The notes: generated by a model from the sequence alone, not told the origin. A stretch of 64,000 nucleotides of DNA from JBCDLI01 sp038745535 (GCA_038745535.1 JBCDLI010000007.1:1-64000), one strand, 5' to 3'. Shown: positions 1-7,284, counted from the stretch's first letter. Numbers and translations: made by a program.

Positions 1-150
1 GAGCGTAGGAAGTGACCGGTTCGACGCTGCTTACAATGCAAAACTACTTGGAGCACTTAGACGAGGATAGTTCGAACACCTTGTTCGAAAGCCTCTCTGA
101 CTGGGAACGTCATCTCGCATCAATAGACCTAAAAGGTCTCGGATGCGACG
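1..150. other. Region upstream of the mob genes with two hairpins; candidate oriT
   Basis: No complete gene is visible here. Frame 2 is open from the window edge to a TAG at 68-70 and could be the tail of an upstream gene, but 22 codons are too few to judge. Two perfect inverted repeats stand out: TTCGAAC/GTTCGAA (71-77 and 83-89, loop of 5) and AGACCT/AGGTCT (125-130 and 134-139, loop of 3). Transfer origins of mobilizable elements often lie directly upstream of mobC and contain such repeats, so this is the best place in the window for oriT. The nick site is not identified; this is inference from position and structure. Confidence 0.3.
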
Positions 151-579
151 ATGGACCGGACTTCAAACCATGATTTCAATAAGATAGCTTCCGAAAGGGC
201 TGCGGAGAAAACGAAGTATCCGCCGCCGTTTTCGCTGCGCTTGACCTATGAAGAACGGGCATTTCTGGAAGCTGAAGCGGCTGGGAAACCACTTGGAGCG
301 TACATTCGCGACAAAATCCTTGGCGATAAGGCGTCTAACCGCACAAGGCGCGGCAACAGCCCTGTGAAGGACAAAGAAGCCCTTGGGCGCGTCATGGGCG
401 CGCTTGGGGCTTCTCGGCTGTCTGCGAACCTCAACCAGCTCGCACGGGCGGTTAATTCCGGCTCGTTGCCTGTCACACCCGAAACCGAAGCCGAACTAAA
501 AGACGCCTGCAAAGAAGTCGCCGATATGCGGGCCGATCTTTTGCGCGCGCTCGGCGGTGGCATGGAGAGCGGGCCATGA
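151..579 (+). CDS. mobC: MobC-like relaxosome accessory protein
   Basis: The predicted protein has 142 residues. An N-terminal stretch around residues 25-55 (FSLRLTYEERAFLEAEAAG, then GAYIRDKIL) has the look of the ribbon-helix-helix DNA-binding segment of MobC-type mobilization proteins. The C-terminal half (SANLNQLARAVNSGSLPVTP) is the helical region typical of that family. MobC proteins bind the transfer origin and help the relaxase open the DNA. The stop overlaps the relaxase start by ATGA (576-579), which supports translational coupling in one operon. The ATG at 151 lies just after a hairpin region. Family assignment is fairly secure; the exact DNA site is unknown. Confidence 0.8.
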   Translation: MDRTSNHDFNKIASERAAEKTKYPPPFSLRLTYEERAFLEAEAAGKPLGAYIRDKILGDKASNRTRRGNSPVKDKEALGRVMGALGASRLSANLNQLARAVNSGSLPVTPETEAELKDACKEVADMRADLLRALGGGMESGP

Positions 580-1895
580 TCCTCAAGGCCCGCGAACGTG
601 GAAATGCACCCCAACTTGCAAGCTATCTCATGGATCAGCGCGACAATGAACATGTCGAGCTGCATGAGGTGCGCGGCTTTATCAGCGATGATCTGAACCA
701 AGCGTTCAGCGAAGCGCATGCCATCGCGCAAGGCACGCGGTGCGAAAACTATATGTTCTCGATGAGCTTCAACCCGCCTGAAGGCGCGCATGTCAGCACA
801 GATGATTTCGAGAAAGCCATCAATCAGGTCGAAGACAAGCTCGGCCTGAAAGATCAGCCGCGCGCGGTAATCTTCCATGAAAAGGACGGGCGTCGTCACG
901 CGCATGTCGCTTGGTCGCGGATCGATGCCGATCAGATGCGCGCGATAAATATCAGCCACTATAAGAACAAGCTTCGCGAGGTCTCGCGCGAACTGTTCTT
1001 AGAGCATGGCTGGTCCATGCCGCGCGGTCTAGAAGATCGCCGCTTGCGTGATCCGCTTGCCTTCACACGCGCCGAATGGGAACAGGCGCGGCGCGTTGGC
1101 CTCAATCCGAAGGAATTGAAAGCCGTTTTCCGCAAGACATGGGATACGTCCGACAATCGGGCGTCTTTCGAACAAGCCTTGAAAGAGCGTGGCTTCACCC
1201 TGGCCCAAGGTGATCGGCGGGGCTTTGTCGCCGTCGATTATCGGGGCGAGGTTTACGGCATTGGCCGTAAGACAGGCATCAAGGCAAAAGAGATCGCCGA
1301 TAAGCTCGGCGATCCGAAAGCCCTGCCCACCGTCGATCAAGCGAAAGCGGAAATCGCTGAGCGCATGACAGGCAAGGTCCGCGAGTTAATCAAACAGGCT
1401 GAGCGTGATGCGCGTCAGCAGATCGCGCATATCGAATTCCGCAAAGCCGACCTGGTCGCCCGTCACCGTGAAGAGCGCGAGACGCTGACCGAAAAACATG
1501 AAAAGCGGTGGCAGGCCGAAACACTGGCGCGCGCCGAACGCTTGCCGAAAGGCATGTCAGGCATCTGGCATCGCATCACGGGCCGCTATGGAAAGATCAG
1601 GGCGCAGAACGAAGCTGAAGCCTTGGACGCCATGCGGCGCGACCGCATGGAAAAAGACGAACTGGTATCTGGTCAGCTCGACGAACGTCAGAAATTGCAG
1701 GATCAGATGAAAACGCAGCGCGAAAGTGCGCAGCACGAGCTTCTGCAGTTGCGGGCAGATATCGAGTCCTACACGTCAAGCCTTGAGGCCGAAACCTCAG
1801 ACAGCACGATCAAGCCGGAGCATGAAAACAAGTCCGATCACGAGCCGGAGAATGCGCCGCGCATAACGCCACGCGGACCGCGCCTCGGCCCGTAG
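576..1895 (+). CDS. MobA/VirD2-family relaxase
   Basis: A 439-residue relaxase that should nick the transfer origin and lead the single strand during mobilization. Residues 1-160 form the nuclease domain: it opens with ILKARERGN and NEHVELHEVRGF, a signature of this relaxase group, and has the metal-binding motif GRRHAHVAWSR (His108, His110, with His101 nearby). Tyr17 is a candidate catalytic tyrosine. Residues 160-250 are a conserved linker. Residues 255-400 are rich in Lys, Glu and Arg and probably coiled coil. The tail is acidic and proline-rich. It lacks a helicase or primase domain, so it is of the short mobilization type. Its overlap with mobC and the coupling protein gene at 11.2 kb support a mobilizable element. 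Confidence 0.88.
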   Translation: MILKARERGNAPQLASYLMDQRDNEHVELHEVRGFISDDLNQAFSEAHAIAQGTRCENYMFSMSFNPPEGAHVSTDDFEKAINQVEDKLGLKDQPRAVIFHEKDGRRHAHVAWSRIDADQMRAINISHYKNKLREVSRELFLEHGWSMPRGLEDRRLRDPLAFTRAEWEQARRVGLNPKELKAVFRKTWDTSDNRASFEQALKERGFTLAQGDRRGFVAVDYRGEVYGIGRKTGIKAKEIADKLGDPKALPTVDQAKAEIAERMTGKVRELIKQAERDARQQIAHIEFRKADLVARHREERETLTEKHEKRWQAETLARAERLPKGMSGIWHRITGRYGKIRAQNEAEALDAMRRDRMEKDELVSGQLDERQKLQDQMKTQRESAQHELLQLRADIESYTSSLEAETSDSTIKPEHENKSDHEPENAPRITPRGPRLGP

Positions 1896-2065
1896 GCAAG
1901 TGCACTTTGATACGCTTCTTTCGCAGCAGTCCTGTCACCCTCCTTTCTTGATTGGATGCGTCATCCCCAAACCATCAGGGGCCTTCTATGGCCGATGATG
2001 ATGTGTGCGAGGGCCGAAAGGCCCTGAGCGGTTTGGGGCCTCCGACACCTGAAAAGGAGGATGAC

Positions 2066-2245
2066 ATGAAGCTCATTACTCAATTTGAAGCGGCAAAGCT
2101 CAGCACTGTGCAGCTCTACGGTCTTCGCAAAGAGGCGTTTATCGCCCTAAGCGTTTCGCCCAAAGGTTCGCAATCACAGCGTGATGCTCTGGCATCGATG
2201 CGCAGCATCGAAGACGAGCTGTCCCGTCGCGGCCCTGCTCCCTAA
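2066..2245 (+). CDS. Small protein of unknown function downstream of the relaxase
   Basis: A 59-residue protein starting MKLITQFEAAKLSTVQLYG. The start at 2066 is preferred over an upstream in-frame ATG because a strong ribosome binding site (AAAAGGAGG, 2052-2060) lies six bases before it. The sequence is largely helical (KLSTVQLYGLRKEAF, DALASMRSIEDELSRR) and has no membrane segment. From memory, similar small proteins occur next to mobilization genes on alphaproteobacterial plasmids and islands, but I know of no function. A strong hairpin directly downstream (2252-2275) closes the mob transcription unit. Confidence 0.65.
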   Translation: MKLITQFEAAKLSTVQLYGLRKEAFIALSVSPKGSQSQRDALASMRSIEDELSRRGPAP

Positions 2246-2251
2246 CCTCTC

Positions 2252-2275
2252 GCTCACGGCATTCGTGCCGTGAGC
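2252..2275 (+). terminator. Strong hairpin ending the mob operon
   Basis: A perfect 10-base-pair stem GCTCACGGCA/TGCCGTGAGC closed by a TTCG tetraloop starts seven bases after the stop codon of the small gene. It is followed by a pyrimidine-rich stretch (TTCCTTCATTTCTTTCTTT) instead of a pure U tract. The position and the very stable UUCG loop make it a probable intrinsic terminator. Confidence 0.7.
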
Positions 2276-2565
2276 TTCCTTCATTTCTTTCTTTCGGTTG
2301 CAGCTGCAACCGGACTAGGCACGCGCCAATGAGCGGGGGAAGCCGTCAAGACCGCAGAGAGCGGTGGGTATCACCCGTCCTGCACGAGCCGAAGGCGCGG
2401 AAGGATGGGGAGACCGCTGGCTGCGCCCAACGGGCTTGGCCTTGATGGATGATGGGCCGCAGGCCCGCTTAAGGAAAAGAGAGATAGCCCATACGGGCTG
2501 GCATTACTGCACGGAAAGGGGTGCGCAAATCACCAGGAAAAGGGCTCAGGAATGCCTGAAACAAT
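2276..2565. other. Gene-free stretch with an 18-bp perfect palindrome
   Basis: This stretch lies between the mob operon and the end of the helicase gene on the other strand. It contains a perfect palindrome CGGTTGCAGCTGCAACCG at 2295-2312 and a small hairpin GGGCC-GCA-GGCCC at 2454-2466. An 83-codon frame (2364-2615, plus) is open, but it runs into the helicase gene antisense, has no clear ribosome binding site and shows no recognisable motif, so I do not call it a gene. Confidence 0.4.
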
Positions 2566-4080
2566 TCAGGTCAAAAAAAGAGGCGATGAATTTCTCCTCG
2601 GCAGGACCAGAGTGAGTGATCGCTTTGCGCGACTAATTGCGACGTACAATCGACATCTAGAATAGAGTGTTTGGGAGAATCGACCGTCGCATGGGAGTAT
2701 CAGCGCGTTATCGCACTGCAGGCCTTTTGCCTTGTGAATGGTGCTAATCGCTCTTGCTGGCGGCATCGGGTGAGCAAAGGATCGCCTTCTGCCGAGTTCG
2801 GCAAGACCGTCATGTGGATCGGCAAAATTGCCCAGACGGATCGCATCACGGTATTCGCTACGGTAATCGATTTTGATCCCCTCAAAGCCGACGGCGCTGT
2901 CTCGGCGGAAATCCGACAGCGTAGCAAGGCATTTGGCGACGCCGTTGTGGTCGGGTTCATCGAGGATTATGCGGGCGAGCTTCTGGATATTCGCAGGTTT
3001 GCCGCGCGCCGTTCTACTGCAGTTTTGGCTGACTTCCTGCACGAAGCGATTGCCGTGGCTAGAAGGACTGAAGCCCGTGGCAACGCTCCCCATAAATTCA
3101 ACAAAGGCATTCGCAAGCGCCACTGGGTTGCGGTCGGCAGCCTCACCCGCGGTGATAAGCTGATCAAGAGCTGGTCTTGTATGACCCTCCCAAATGGGAA
3201 TGGAGCGATTCCAAAGCGCGGCAAGTGCTTCGGTCAGGTCGTTTTGAGGGGTGAGGATCAGAAGCTCGCTGCTATTGCGCGCTACAGCGTCAATCGGCAC
3301 ACGCTCTGCATTGCTCAATCGGTAGCCACGACCGCTGGCGCAATTGTCGGCATTGATAAGCGTAAGACCTTGAGGAAGTGAGCCAGTCAGATCGATGGGG
3401 TGACCTTCCTTTAGGGCGGCGCGCGCTTCCAATATCCACCTGCCTAGCGCTGGCGTCCCGTCTCTCCACCGGTGCGGCGTCTGAAGCTCAGCAAATACGC
3501 CCGCTGACTTGTTTTCCTCCCATCGCGCCCGCGCACTTGTGGCTTCGTTACCTCGAGCGTAAATGCCCTGCATCGGATCGCCAAAAATTCGGAGTCTGGC
3601 GCCCGCTTCTCGTAATGCGACTAGAACACTATGCTGATCGGCACTAGCATCTTGGTGTTCATCGGCAATAATAACGGGGAAGCGTTCGGCCAAAGCTGCG
3701 GCTACAAATGGATGGCTCGCAAGCAGTTTTCCTACCTGGTTGGCCAAAGTGGCATAGGCCTCATTTCCCTGCCGCCGGGCCCACGCGGCTGGGTCAGGAG
3801 GAAGATCGAGCGCTTTGTGGTACGCGGCGGCGATTTGCACAATCAGGGAGTCGAGCGTCCTTATCTCGACTTTACGGTGCACGGTGCGTGTTGACTTAGC
3901 AAACGCCGCACACGCAGCGTGGGTATGGGTAAGTATCAAGACCCGCCCGGTCGAAAGCTTTGAAGCTGCACGCAGCGCATAACAAGCGCCCTGGTATGTC
4001 TTGCCGCATCCGGCAGGCGCTTCCACAACGACGAAAGGCGCATCTGAATTAAGTAGTGCTGCGACACCTTCATCCGTCAT
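2566..4080 (-). CDS. UvrD/PcrA-like superfamily 1 helicase, GajB-like
   Basis: The protein has 504 residues from the ATG at 4080; an open frame to 4179 exists but lies inside the upstream gene. Superfamily 1 motifs are visible in order: Walker A APAGCGKTY (21-29), motif II ADEHQDAS (139-146), motif III GDPMQGIY (168-175), a late HKAKGLQ motif and the C-terminal YVAISRAKRSL. The size is close to that of GajB of Gabija systems (about 490 residues). The start overlaps the stop of the nuclease gene by 11 bases (4070-4080), so the two are translationally coupled. In Gabija, GajB joins the GajA nuclease in a complex that protects against phage. The assignment rests on motifs and pairing; the specificity is unknown. 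Confidence 0.82.
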   Translation of the reverse strand: MTDEGVAALLNSDAPFVVVEAPAGCGKTYQGACYALRAASKLSTGRVLILTHTHAACAAFAKSTRTVHRKVEIRTLDSLIVQIAAAYHKALDLPPDPAAWARRQGNEAYATLANQVGKLLASHPFVAAALAERFPVIIADEHQDASADQHSVLVALREAGARLRIFGDPMQGIYARGNEATSARARWEENKSAGVFAELQTPHRWRDGTPALGRWILEARAALKEGHPIDLTGSLPQGLTLINADNCASGRGYRLSNAERVPIDAVARNSSELLILTPQNDLTEALAALWNRSIPIWEGHTRPALDQLITAGEAADRNPVALANAFVEFMGSVATGFSPSSHGNRFVQEVSQNCSRTARGKPANIQKLARIILDEPDHNGVAKCLATLSDFRRDSAVGFEGIKIDYRSEYRDAIRLGNFADPHDGLAELGRRRSFAHPMPPARAISTIHKAKGLQCDNALILPCDGRFSQTLYSRCRLYVAISRAKRSLTLVLPRRNSSPLFLT

Positions 4081-5863
4081 AGGCAATATCGGTGATCTCA
4101 GCCTGCCCGAGGGCCGCACGGATCGCATTGATGAACGGCAATAAATCAGATCGGAGAGTTGGCCAAACGCCAAGCGCAAACATCTTGTCAGCGAGTTCGC
4201 GTCCGCCTGTCACCGATTTGAACCAGCGTCCCCCGTGGCGGCTCCACATCTTTGCAACCTCGTTGTTGGTCGCACCATCTTTGCTGCCCGTGGCAGCCGC
4301 GATAAGCAGCGCCCGGAAATCACCAGTTGTCTGTATGATAGCCTCAAGGCTCGTGTCGTCGGTGCCAAGGCGGGTCGCCAAGGTAATACGCCGCTCTGCG
4401 GCCACGCCTGCATCGTTGTGGGCGATAAGCTCTGCAAGCCTGTCCTTCGGCACGAGCTTGATGATGGCTTCTTCAGTACAACCTGCCGTCCACTGGAACA
4501 GGCGGTCGCCCATCGTCGTTTTTAGCGCAGACCAGCGACCAGACGCATGGCCCTCGTCATCGGCGAAGCCGCCGAACGCGAGGCCTCCACCCGTCAGCGC
4601 TTCTAGAAGATCAAGTGTGGCGGGATTGCCCTGACCGTTGCAAACACGTACTCCGTGATCAGCAAAACTCCCATCGATAGCGCGTTCCAGCATCGATGAA
4701 AGGAACCCTACTTCGGTCGGGCCTTCGGCAATGACAGCAAACCGAGCTAGGAAGGTTTCGGGGTCGCGTTCTTGCTGCCTGGCGACCTTGGCACGTGGCA
4801 GTGCACCGATATGACCAGCGCCGTCAAGATACCATAGGCTTGCGTCGTCTGCCGCGTTAATCGCAGCGGCACTGTGCGTGGTGACAAAGCTTTGCGAGCC
4901 CTGGGCCTGCAAGCTTTTAATCAACTTGCGCTGACGGTAGGGTTCGAGGCCGCGTTCGATCTCATCAATTACTGTGATGCTGCTTTCGGCTTCGCTAGCG
5001 GCGGCAATTTGCAGTGCCGTCATTCGCCGTGTACCTGCTCCCCAGCTTGCAAGCGGAAGCGATACGCCGGAGTCGCGATCGGCCATTAGGCCGATTAATG
5101 CGCCGATAGAAAGACCTTGACTGGTCGTCAACGCCAAATCCAGTCCGCTCGGTAAAGCTTCAGCCTTTAGTGTGGCGTCAAGTTTTTCCATCGCCGTCTT
5201 GGCGTCATCGCCAAGGTATGCAGCGAGATCAATTTCTGACACGCGCTTCCCAATCCGGGCACGCAGGCCTTTGTCCGCCAACAAGCGATCAAGCGCGGAG
5301 CCGTAGACCAGCCGAAGATCGCGATCATTGCGGTCATCGCCGCTAAGGCGAACGATGCCGATGTTTCGGCGTACCGCAGCCGAAAGAAGATCGGTTTCAT
5401 CGTTGGGCTGGACAATCTCCCAATTTATTTCCAGCTCGGCGGTGCCTTGCACTTGCAGACGGTAAACGCGTTTACCCGACGATGAACCACCCTGCACATC
5501 ATCGTCTTCATCGCTGATAGGAGGAACGGCATCACTGCCGTTCCATTCCCAGGGCCACGCGAACTTCTGCTGCTGGCCGATTTCAGAGGACGCGGGCAGT
5601 TCGACAACCGCCTGAATCACGAACCCCTCTTCGACTTTACGCTGCCAGTAATCCGCTTCGGAAAGCACGATACTGTTTGTAGGACTGAACAAAAGCGCTA
5701 TCGCATCGAGGATGGTGGTCTTTCCGGCATCGCCGCCGCCAAGCACGATGTTCATTCCGCAAGACGGATTCCAGTCAAGCGACTGAAGACCGCGAAACCG
5801 CTCAATCTTAAGTTTTAGTACCCTTGGCGTCTCGGTCTGCTGAGCGGCGACGTAATCACTCAT
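4070..5863 (-). CDS. OLD-family ATPase/TOPRIM nuclease, GajA-like
   Basis: The protein has 597 residues. The N-terminal ABC-type ATPase begins KLKIERFRGLQSL, with Walker A GGGDAGKTTILD (42-53), a degenerate signature SWGAGTRRMTAL (273-284), Walker B ITVIDEIERGLEP (296-308) and the switch His330 in FVTTHSAAA. A C-terminal TOPRIM domain follows, with VIAEGPTEVGFL (Glu380, Glu384) and GFADDEG (Asp435, Asp436) as metal ligands. Adjacent placement of a UvrD-like helicase gene defines class 2 OLD nucleases and Gabija. GajA cuts DNA when nucleotide levels fall and so blocks phage growth; that role is inferred here from the family. The start codon overlaps the stop of the small upstream gene by ATGA (5860-5863). 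Confidence 0.85.
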   Translation of the reverse strand: MSDYVAAQQTETPRVLKLKIERFRGLQSLDWNPSCGMNIVLGGGDAGKTTILDAIALLFSPTNSIVLSEADYWQRKVEEGFVIQAVVELPASSEIGQQQKFAWPWEWNGSDAVPPISDEDDDVQGGSSSGKRVYRLQVQGTAELEINWEIVQPNDETDLLSAAVRRNIGIVRLSGDDRNDRDLRLVYGSALDRLLADKGLRARIGKRVSEIDLAAYLGDDAKTAMEKLDATLKAEALPSGLDLALTTSQGLSIGALIGLMADRDSGVSLPLASWGAGTRRMTALQIAAASEAESSITVIDEIERGLEPYRQRKLIKSLQAQGSQSFVTTHSAAAINAADDASLWYLDGAGHIGALPRAKVARQQERDPETFLARFAVIAEGPTEVGFLSSMLERAIDGSFADHGVRVCNGQGNPATLDLLEALTGGGLAFGGFADDEGHASGRWSALKTTMGDRLFQWTAGCTEEAIIKLVPKDRLAELIAHNDAGVAAERRITLATRLGTDDTSLEAIIQTTGDFRALLIAAATGSKDGATNNEVAKMWSRHGGRWFKSVTGGRELADKMFALGVWPTLRSDLLPFINAIRAALGQAEITDIAYDG

Positions 5864-6036
5864 AAGCTCGCCTCCAGCAGTCTTATCTCATCATCTGTCA
5901 GCCCGAACAGCCCATAAACGATAGAATTAATGCGTTCCTCGTTGGCTTTGATCTCCGCAGTCAGGCGCGCGATTGTCTTCGGATTGAAGAGATGAATTCG
6001 ATTTGCTGATTTATTCGCTAGTGCGGCCAAATTCAT
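5860..6036 (-). CDS. 58-residue protein resembling the C-terminal tail of DNA methyltransferases
   Basis: A short open frame starting MNLAALANKSANRIHLFNPK. Its second half (EERINSIVYGLFGLTDDEI) matches the pattern I know from the extreme C terminus of many type II and type IIG DNA methyltransferases (roughly 'I..LVY.LYGLT.EEI'). It could be the surviving tail of a methyltransferase gene, or a small protein in its own right. Its start overlaps the stop of the ribbon-helix-helix gene by ATGA (6033-6036), and its stop overlaps the nuclease start by ATGA (5860-5863). Exact overlaps on both sides argue that it is translated. No catalytic domain is present. Confidence 0.55.
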   Translation of the reverse strand: MNLAALANKSANRIHLFNPKTIARLTAEIKANEERINSIVYGLFGLTDDEIRLLEASL

Positions 6037-6212
6037 TTTCGCGATCTTTTGTTGTAGTTTGGCCCACTGATTAAAGCGCGCTGCTTTTCGACGTACTCTC
6101 TCATGAACTCGCGCAAAACCTGGGCGGCTGGTTTGTCCTCCGCCTTGCAGGCGGCGACGAATTGCTCCCGCAATTCGCGCTGCACCCTGATTCTGAGACC
6201 GACATCCTTCAT
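6033..6212 (-). CDS. Small ribbon-helix-helix-type DNA-binding protein
   Basis: A 59-residue protein beginning MKDVGLRIRVQRELREQFV, followed by AAQVLREFMREYVEKQ. The pattern of a short beta strand (GLRIRV) and two helices, the second starting near the AAQVLREF stretch, fits a ribbon-helix-helix regulator of the kind found in antitoxins and plasmid repressors. The ATG at 6212 is preferred over a GTG at 6239 because a good promoter (6220-6248) would start transcription almost at 6212. It is the first gene of the coupled operon with the 58-residue protein, the OLD nuclease and the helicase, and is a natural candidate for its autoregulator. No toxin partner of standard type is visible. Confidence 0.6.
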   Translation of the reverse strand: MKDVGLRIRVQRELREQFVAACKAEDKPAAQVLREFMREYVEKQRALISGPNYNKRSRK

Positions 6213-6219
6213 ACCAAGA

Positions 6220-6248
6220 AGTGTAGCCAATGGATACACAAATGTGAA
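6220..6248 (-). promoter_or_regulatory. Candidate promoter of the Gabija-like operon
   Basis: On the minus strand TTCACA (6248-6243) and TACACT (6225-6220) are separated by exactly 17 bases, a good sigma-70 type match. The ATG at 6212 is only seven bases beyond the -10 box, so the transcript would be leaderless or nearly so, consistent with the lack of a ribosome binding site before that ATG. This is inference from sequence match. Confidence 0.4.
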
Positions 6249-6384
6249 GGGGAAATGGCGTTTGGATGGTTATGCTCTTGCGTACTTGGGTGCGATTAAT
6301 CGAGCGGGCGATTACGCATGGTTCGGTGCAGGTGGAGAGGCATATCTCCAAGTCCTGCGAGTGGGTATCGGGTCGCGAAAGACC

Positions 6385-6505
6385 TGATCGGCATCCAAAC
6401 GGCGGACGGTTGGTCTCGATGAAATCGTCTCCATGACATGGCGCGCATCCAATCCGCGCAGGGTTGGCCCCACGGCGTGGCCTCAATGGCGTTGTCTCCA
6501 TGAAA
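6385..6505. repeat. Imperfect tandem repeat, two copies
   Basis: Two neighbouring units, 6385-6438 and 6439-6505, align over most of their length. Read on the minus strand each contains TCATGGAGACRAY, CATYGAGRCCA and TTGGATGC in the same order; the second has about 12 extra bases in the middle. No gene covers them: a minus-strand frame that crosses the region (5860-6501) is best explained by the two small genes further down. The function is unknown. Confidence 0.5.
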
Positions 6506-6683
6506 TGGTCTGGATTTCACAAGGGCAGGAACGCCCTTTGATCGATGGGTGCAGGGAGAGCGAAGTCTCCCGCGAGTGGTGAAACGGCGATACGTTTTTG
6601 GCTTCAAAAGGCTCAATGCCTGACCGAAGCCACAAGCCGGGGGGATGCAACGGGGGCGCGCAGCGGGCCACCTTGCCAAGATG

Positions 6684-6765
6684 TTTTGTACTACAAAACA
6701 CATCTTGCAGTGCGCCTACGGCCCGAAGCTGCCTTTGTACTACAAAGACATTATTGTATTACAAT
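6684..6765. promoter_or_regulatory. Three TTGTA-N-TACAA palindromes, candidate operators
   Basis: Three perfect palindromes with a single central base: TTTTGTACTACAAAA (6684-6698), CTTTGTACTACAAAG (6733-6747) and ATTGTATTACAAT (6753-6765). Centres are 49 and 19 bases apart. Such clustered short palindromes are typical binding sites for small dimeric repressors, including ribbon-helix-helix antitoxins. Which protein binds them is not known; the ribbon-helix-helix protein at 6033-6212 is the nearest candidate, but its own promoter lies over 400 bases away. Confidence 0.5.
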
Positions 6766-6825
6766 GACTTGCGCTAGGTCTAGCTTGTTGCAGGGCTACG
6801 CTGAAACAATTGGGTAGCCTGCAAA

Positions 6826-7284
6826 TCACTCGGCTTTAGATTCCTCGTATGCCGATGCCGCATCACCGAGATACTTTACAGCATCGTTGAGCTCCTCCTG
6901 GGAGTAGCCTGTGGCACGTTCCTGAAGCCTTGAGACAGTGCTTCGATACAGCGGACCCACTGTTGCAAAGAGATGTTCAGTGGGATGCACAATCACGCCA
7001 CGACGGTCTTCTGGGTCTCGATCTCGACGTATCAGGTTAGCCTTTTCTAACCTGTCTAGAAGGCTAGTAACGGAGCCTGTTGTAAGGCCTAGCTCCTTGG
7101 CGATGTGACCAGGCTTAGAGGGCGCTTCAGCTAAAAGGTTCAAACACCGAAGGTCGTTACGGCTCACGTTCACCAGTGACGCGGCTTGTGTATCGAGGCG
7201 GTCGATAGCCGCGTAAAGCCGACGACAGACTTGAACCAAATCTTCGACGCTTCGATCCGCGCTATACTCCTTGCTTTCCGTCAT
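6826..7284 (-). CDS. MarR-family transcriptional regulator
   Basis: The protein has 152 residues. The winged helix-turn-helix is clear: HIAKELGLTTGSVTSLLDRL followed by the wing segment LIRRDRDPEDRRGVIV, the DxRR motif typical of MarR proteins. Flanking helices would form the dimer interface. MarR proteins usually repress their own gene and neighbouring efflux genes and let go when a small aromatic compound binds. It is divergent from the YdeI-like gene at 7372 and lies in the same cassette as a TetA-like pump, so it probably controls that pump. Palindromes in both intergenic gaps (7316-7330 and 7938-7953) are candidate operators. Confidence 0.85.
   Translation of the reverse strand: MTESKEYSADRSVEDLVQVCRRLYAAIDRLDTQAASLVNVSRNDLRCLNLLAEAPSKPGHIAKELGLTTGSVTSLLDRLEKANLIRRDRDPEDRRGVIVHPTEHLFATVGPLYRSTVSRLQERATGYSQEELNDAVKYLGDAASAYEESKAE

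Larger units (their letters stand above)
6249..6825. other. Long gene-free stretch between the defence operon and marR
   Basis: About 580 bases without a convincing gene. It holds the tandem repeat at 6385-6505 and, nearer marR, three palindromes of the form TTGTA-N-TACAA. Frames open on both strands here (for example 6545-6817 plus and 6296-6703 minus) show low-complexity, Arg/Pro-rich translations without recognisable motifs. The region could carry a small RNA or be the scar of a lost module, for example a toxin-antitoxin pair. Confidence 0.4.

Noticed and set aside
246..959. 237-codon minus-strand open frame opposite the mobC and relaxase genes
   Set aside because: It lies antisense to two genes with clear motifs and overlapping starts; its own translation has no recognisable domain.
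2364..2615. 83-codon plus-strand frame after the mob operon
   Set aside because: It has no ribosome binding site or motif and its end overlaps the helicase gene antisense; it could be real but cannot be supported.
2671..3381. 236-codon plus-strand frame opposite the helicase gene
   Set aside because: It is a shadow of the helicase, whose superfamily 1 motifs are complete in the other strand.
5860..6501. 213-codon minus-strand frame read as one longer protein
   Set aside because: Its upstream part covers the tandem repeat and the ribbon-helix-helix gene in another frame. The 58-residue gene starting at 6036 with exact ATGA overlaps is the better model.
6296..6703. 135-codon minus-strand frame in the gene-free stretch
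   Set aside because: Its Pro/Arg-rich translation follows the DNA repeats and shows no motif; it overlaps the promoter region of nothing recognisable.
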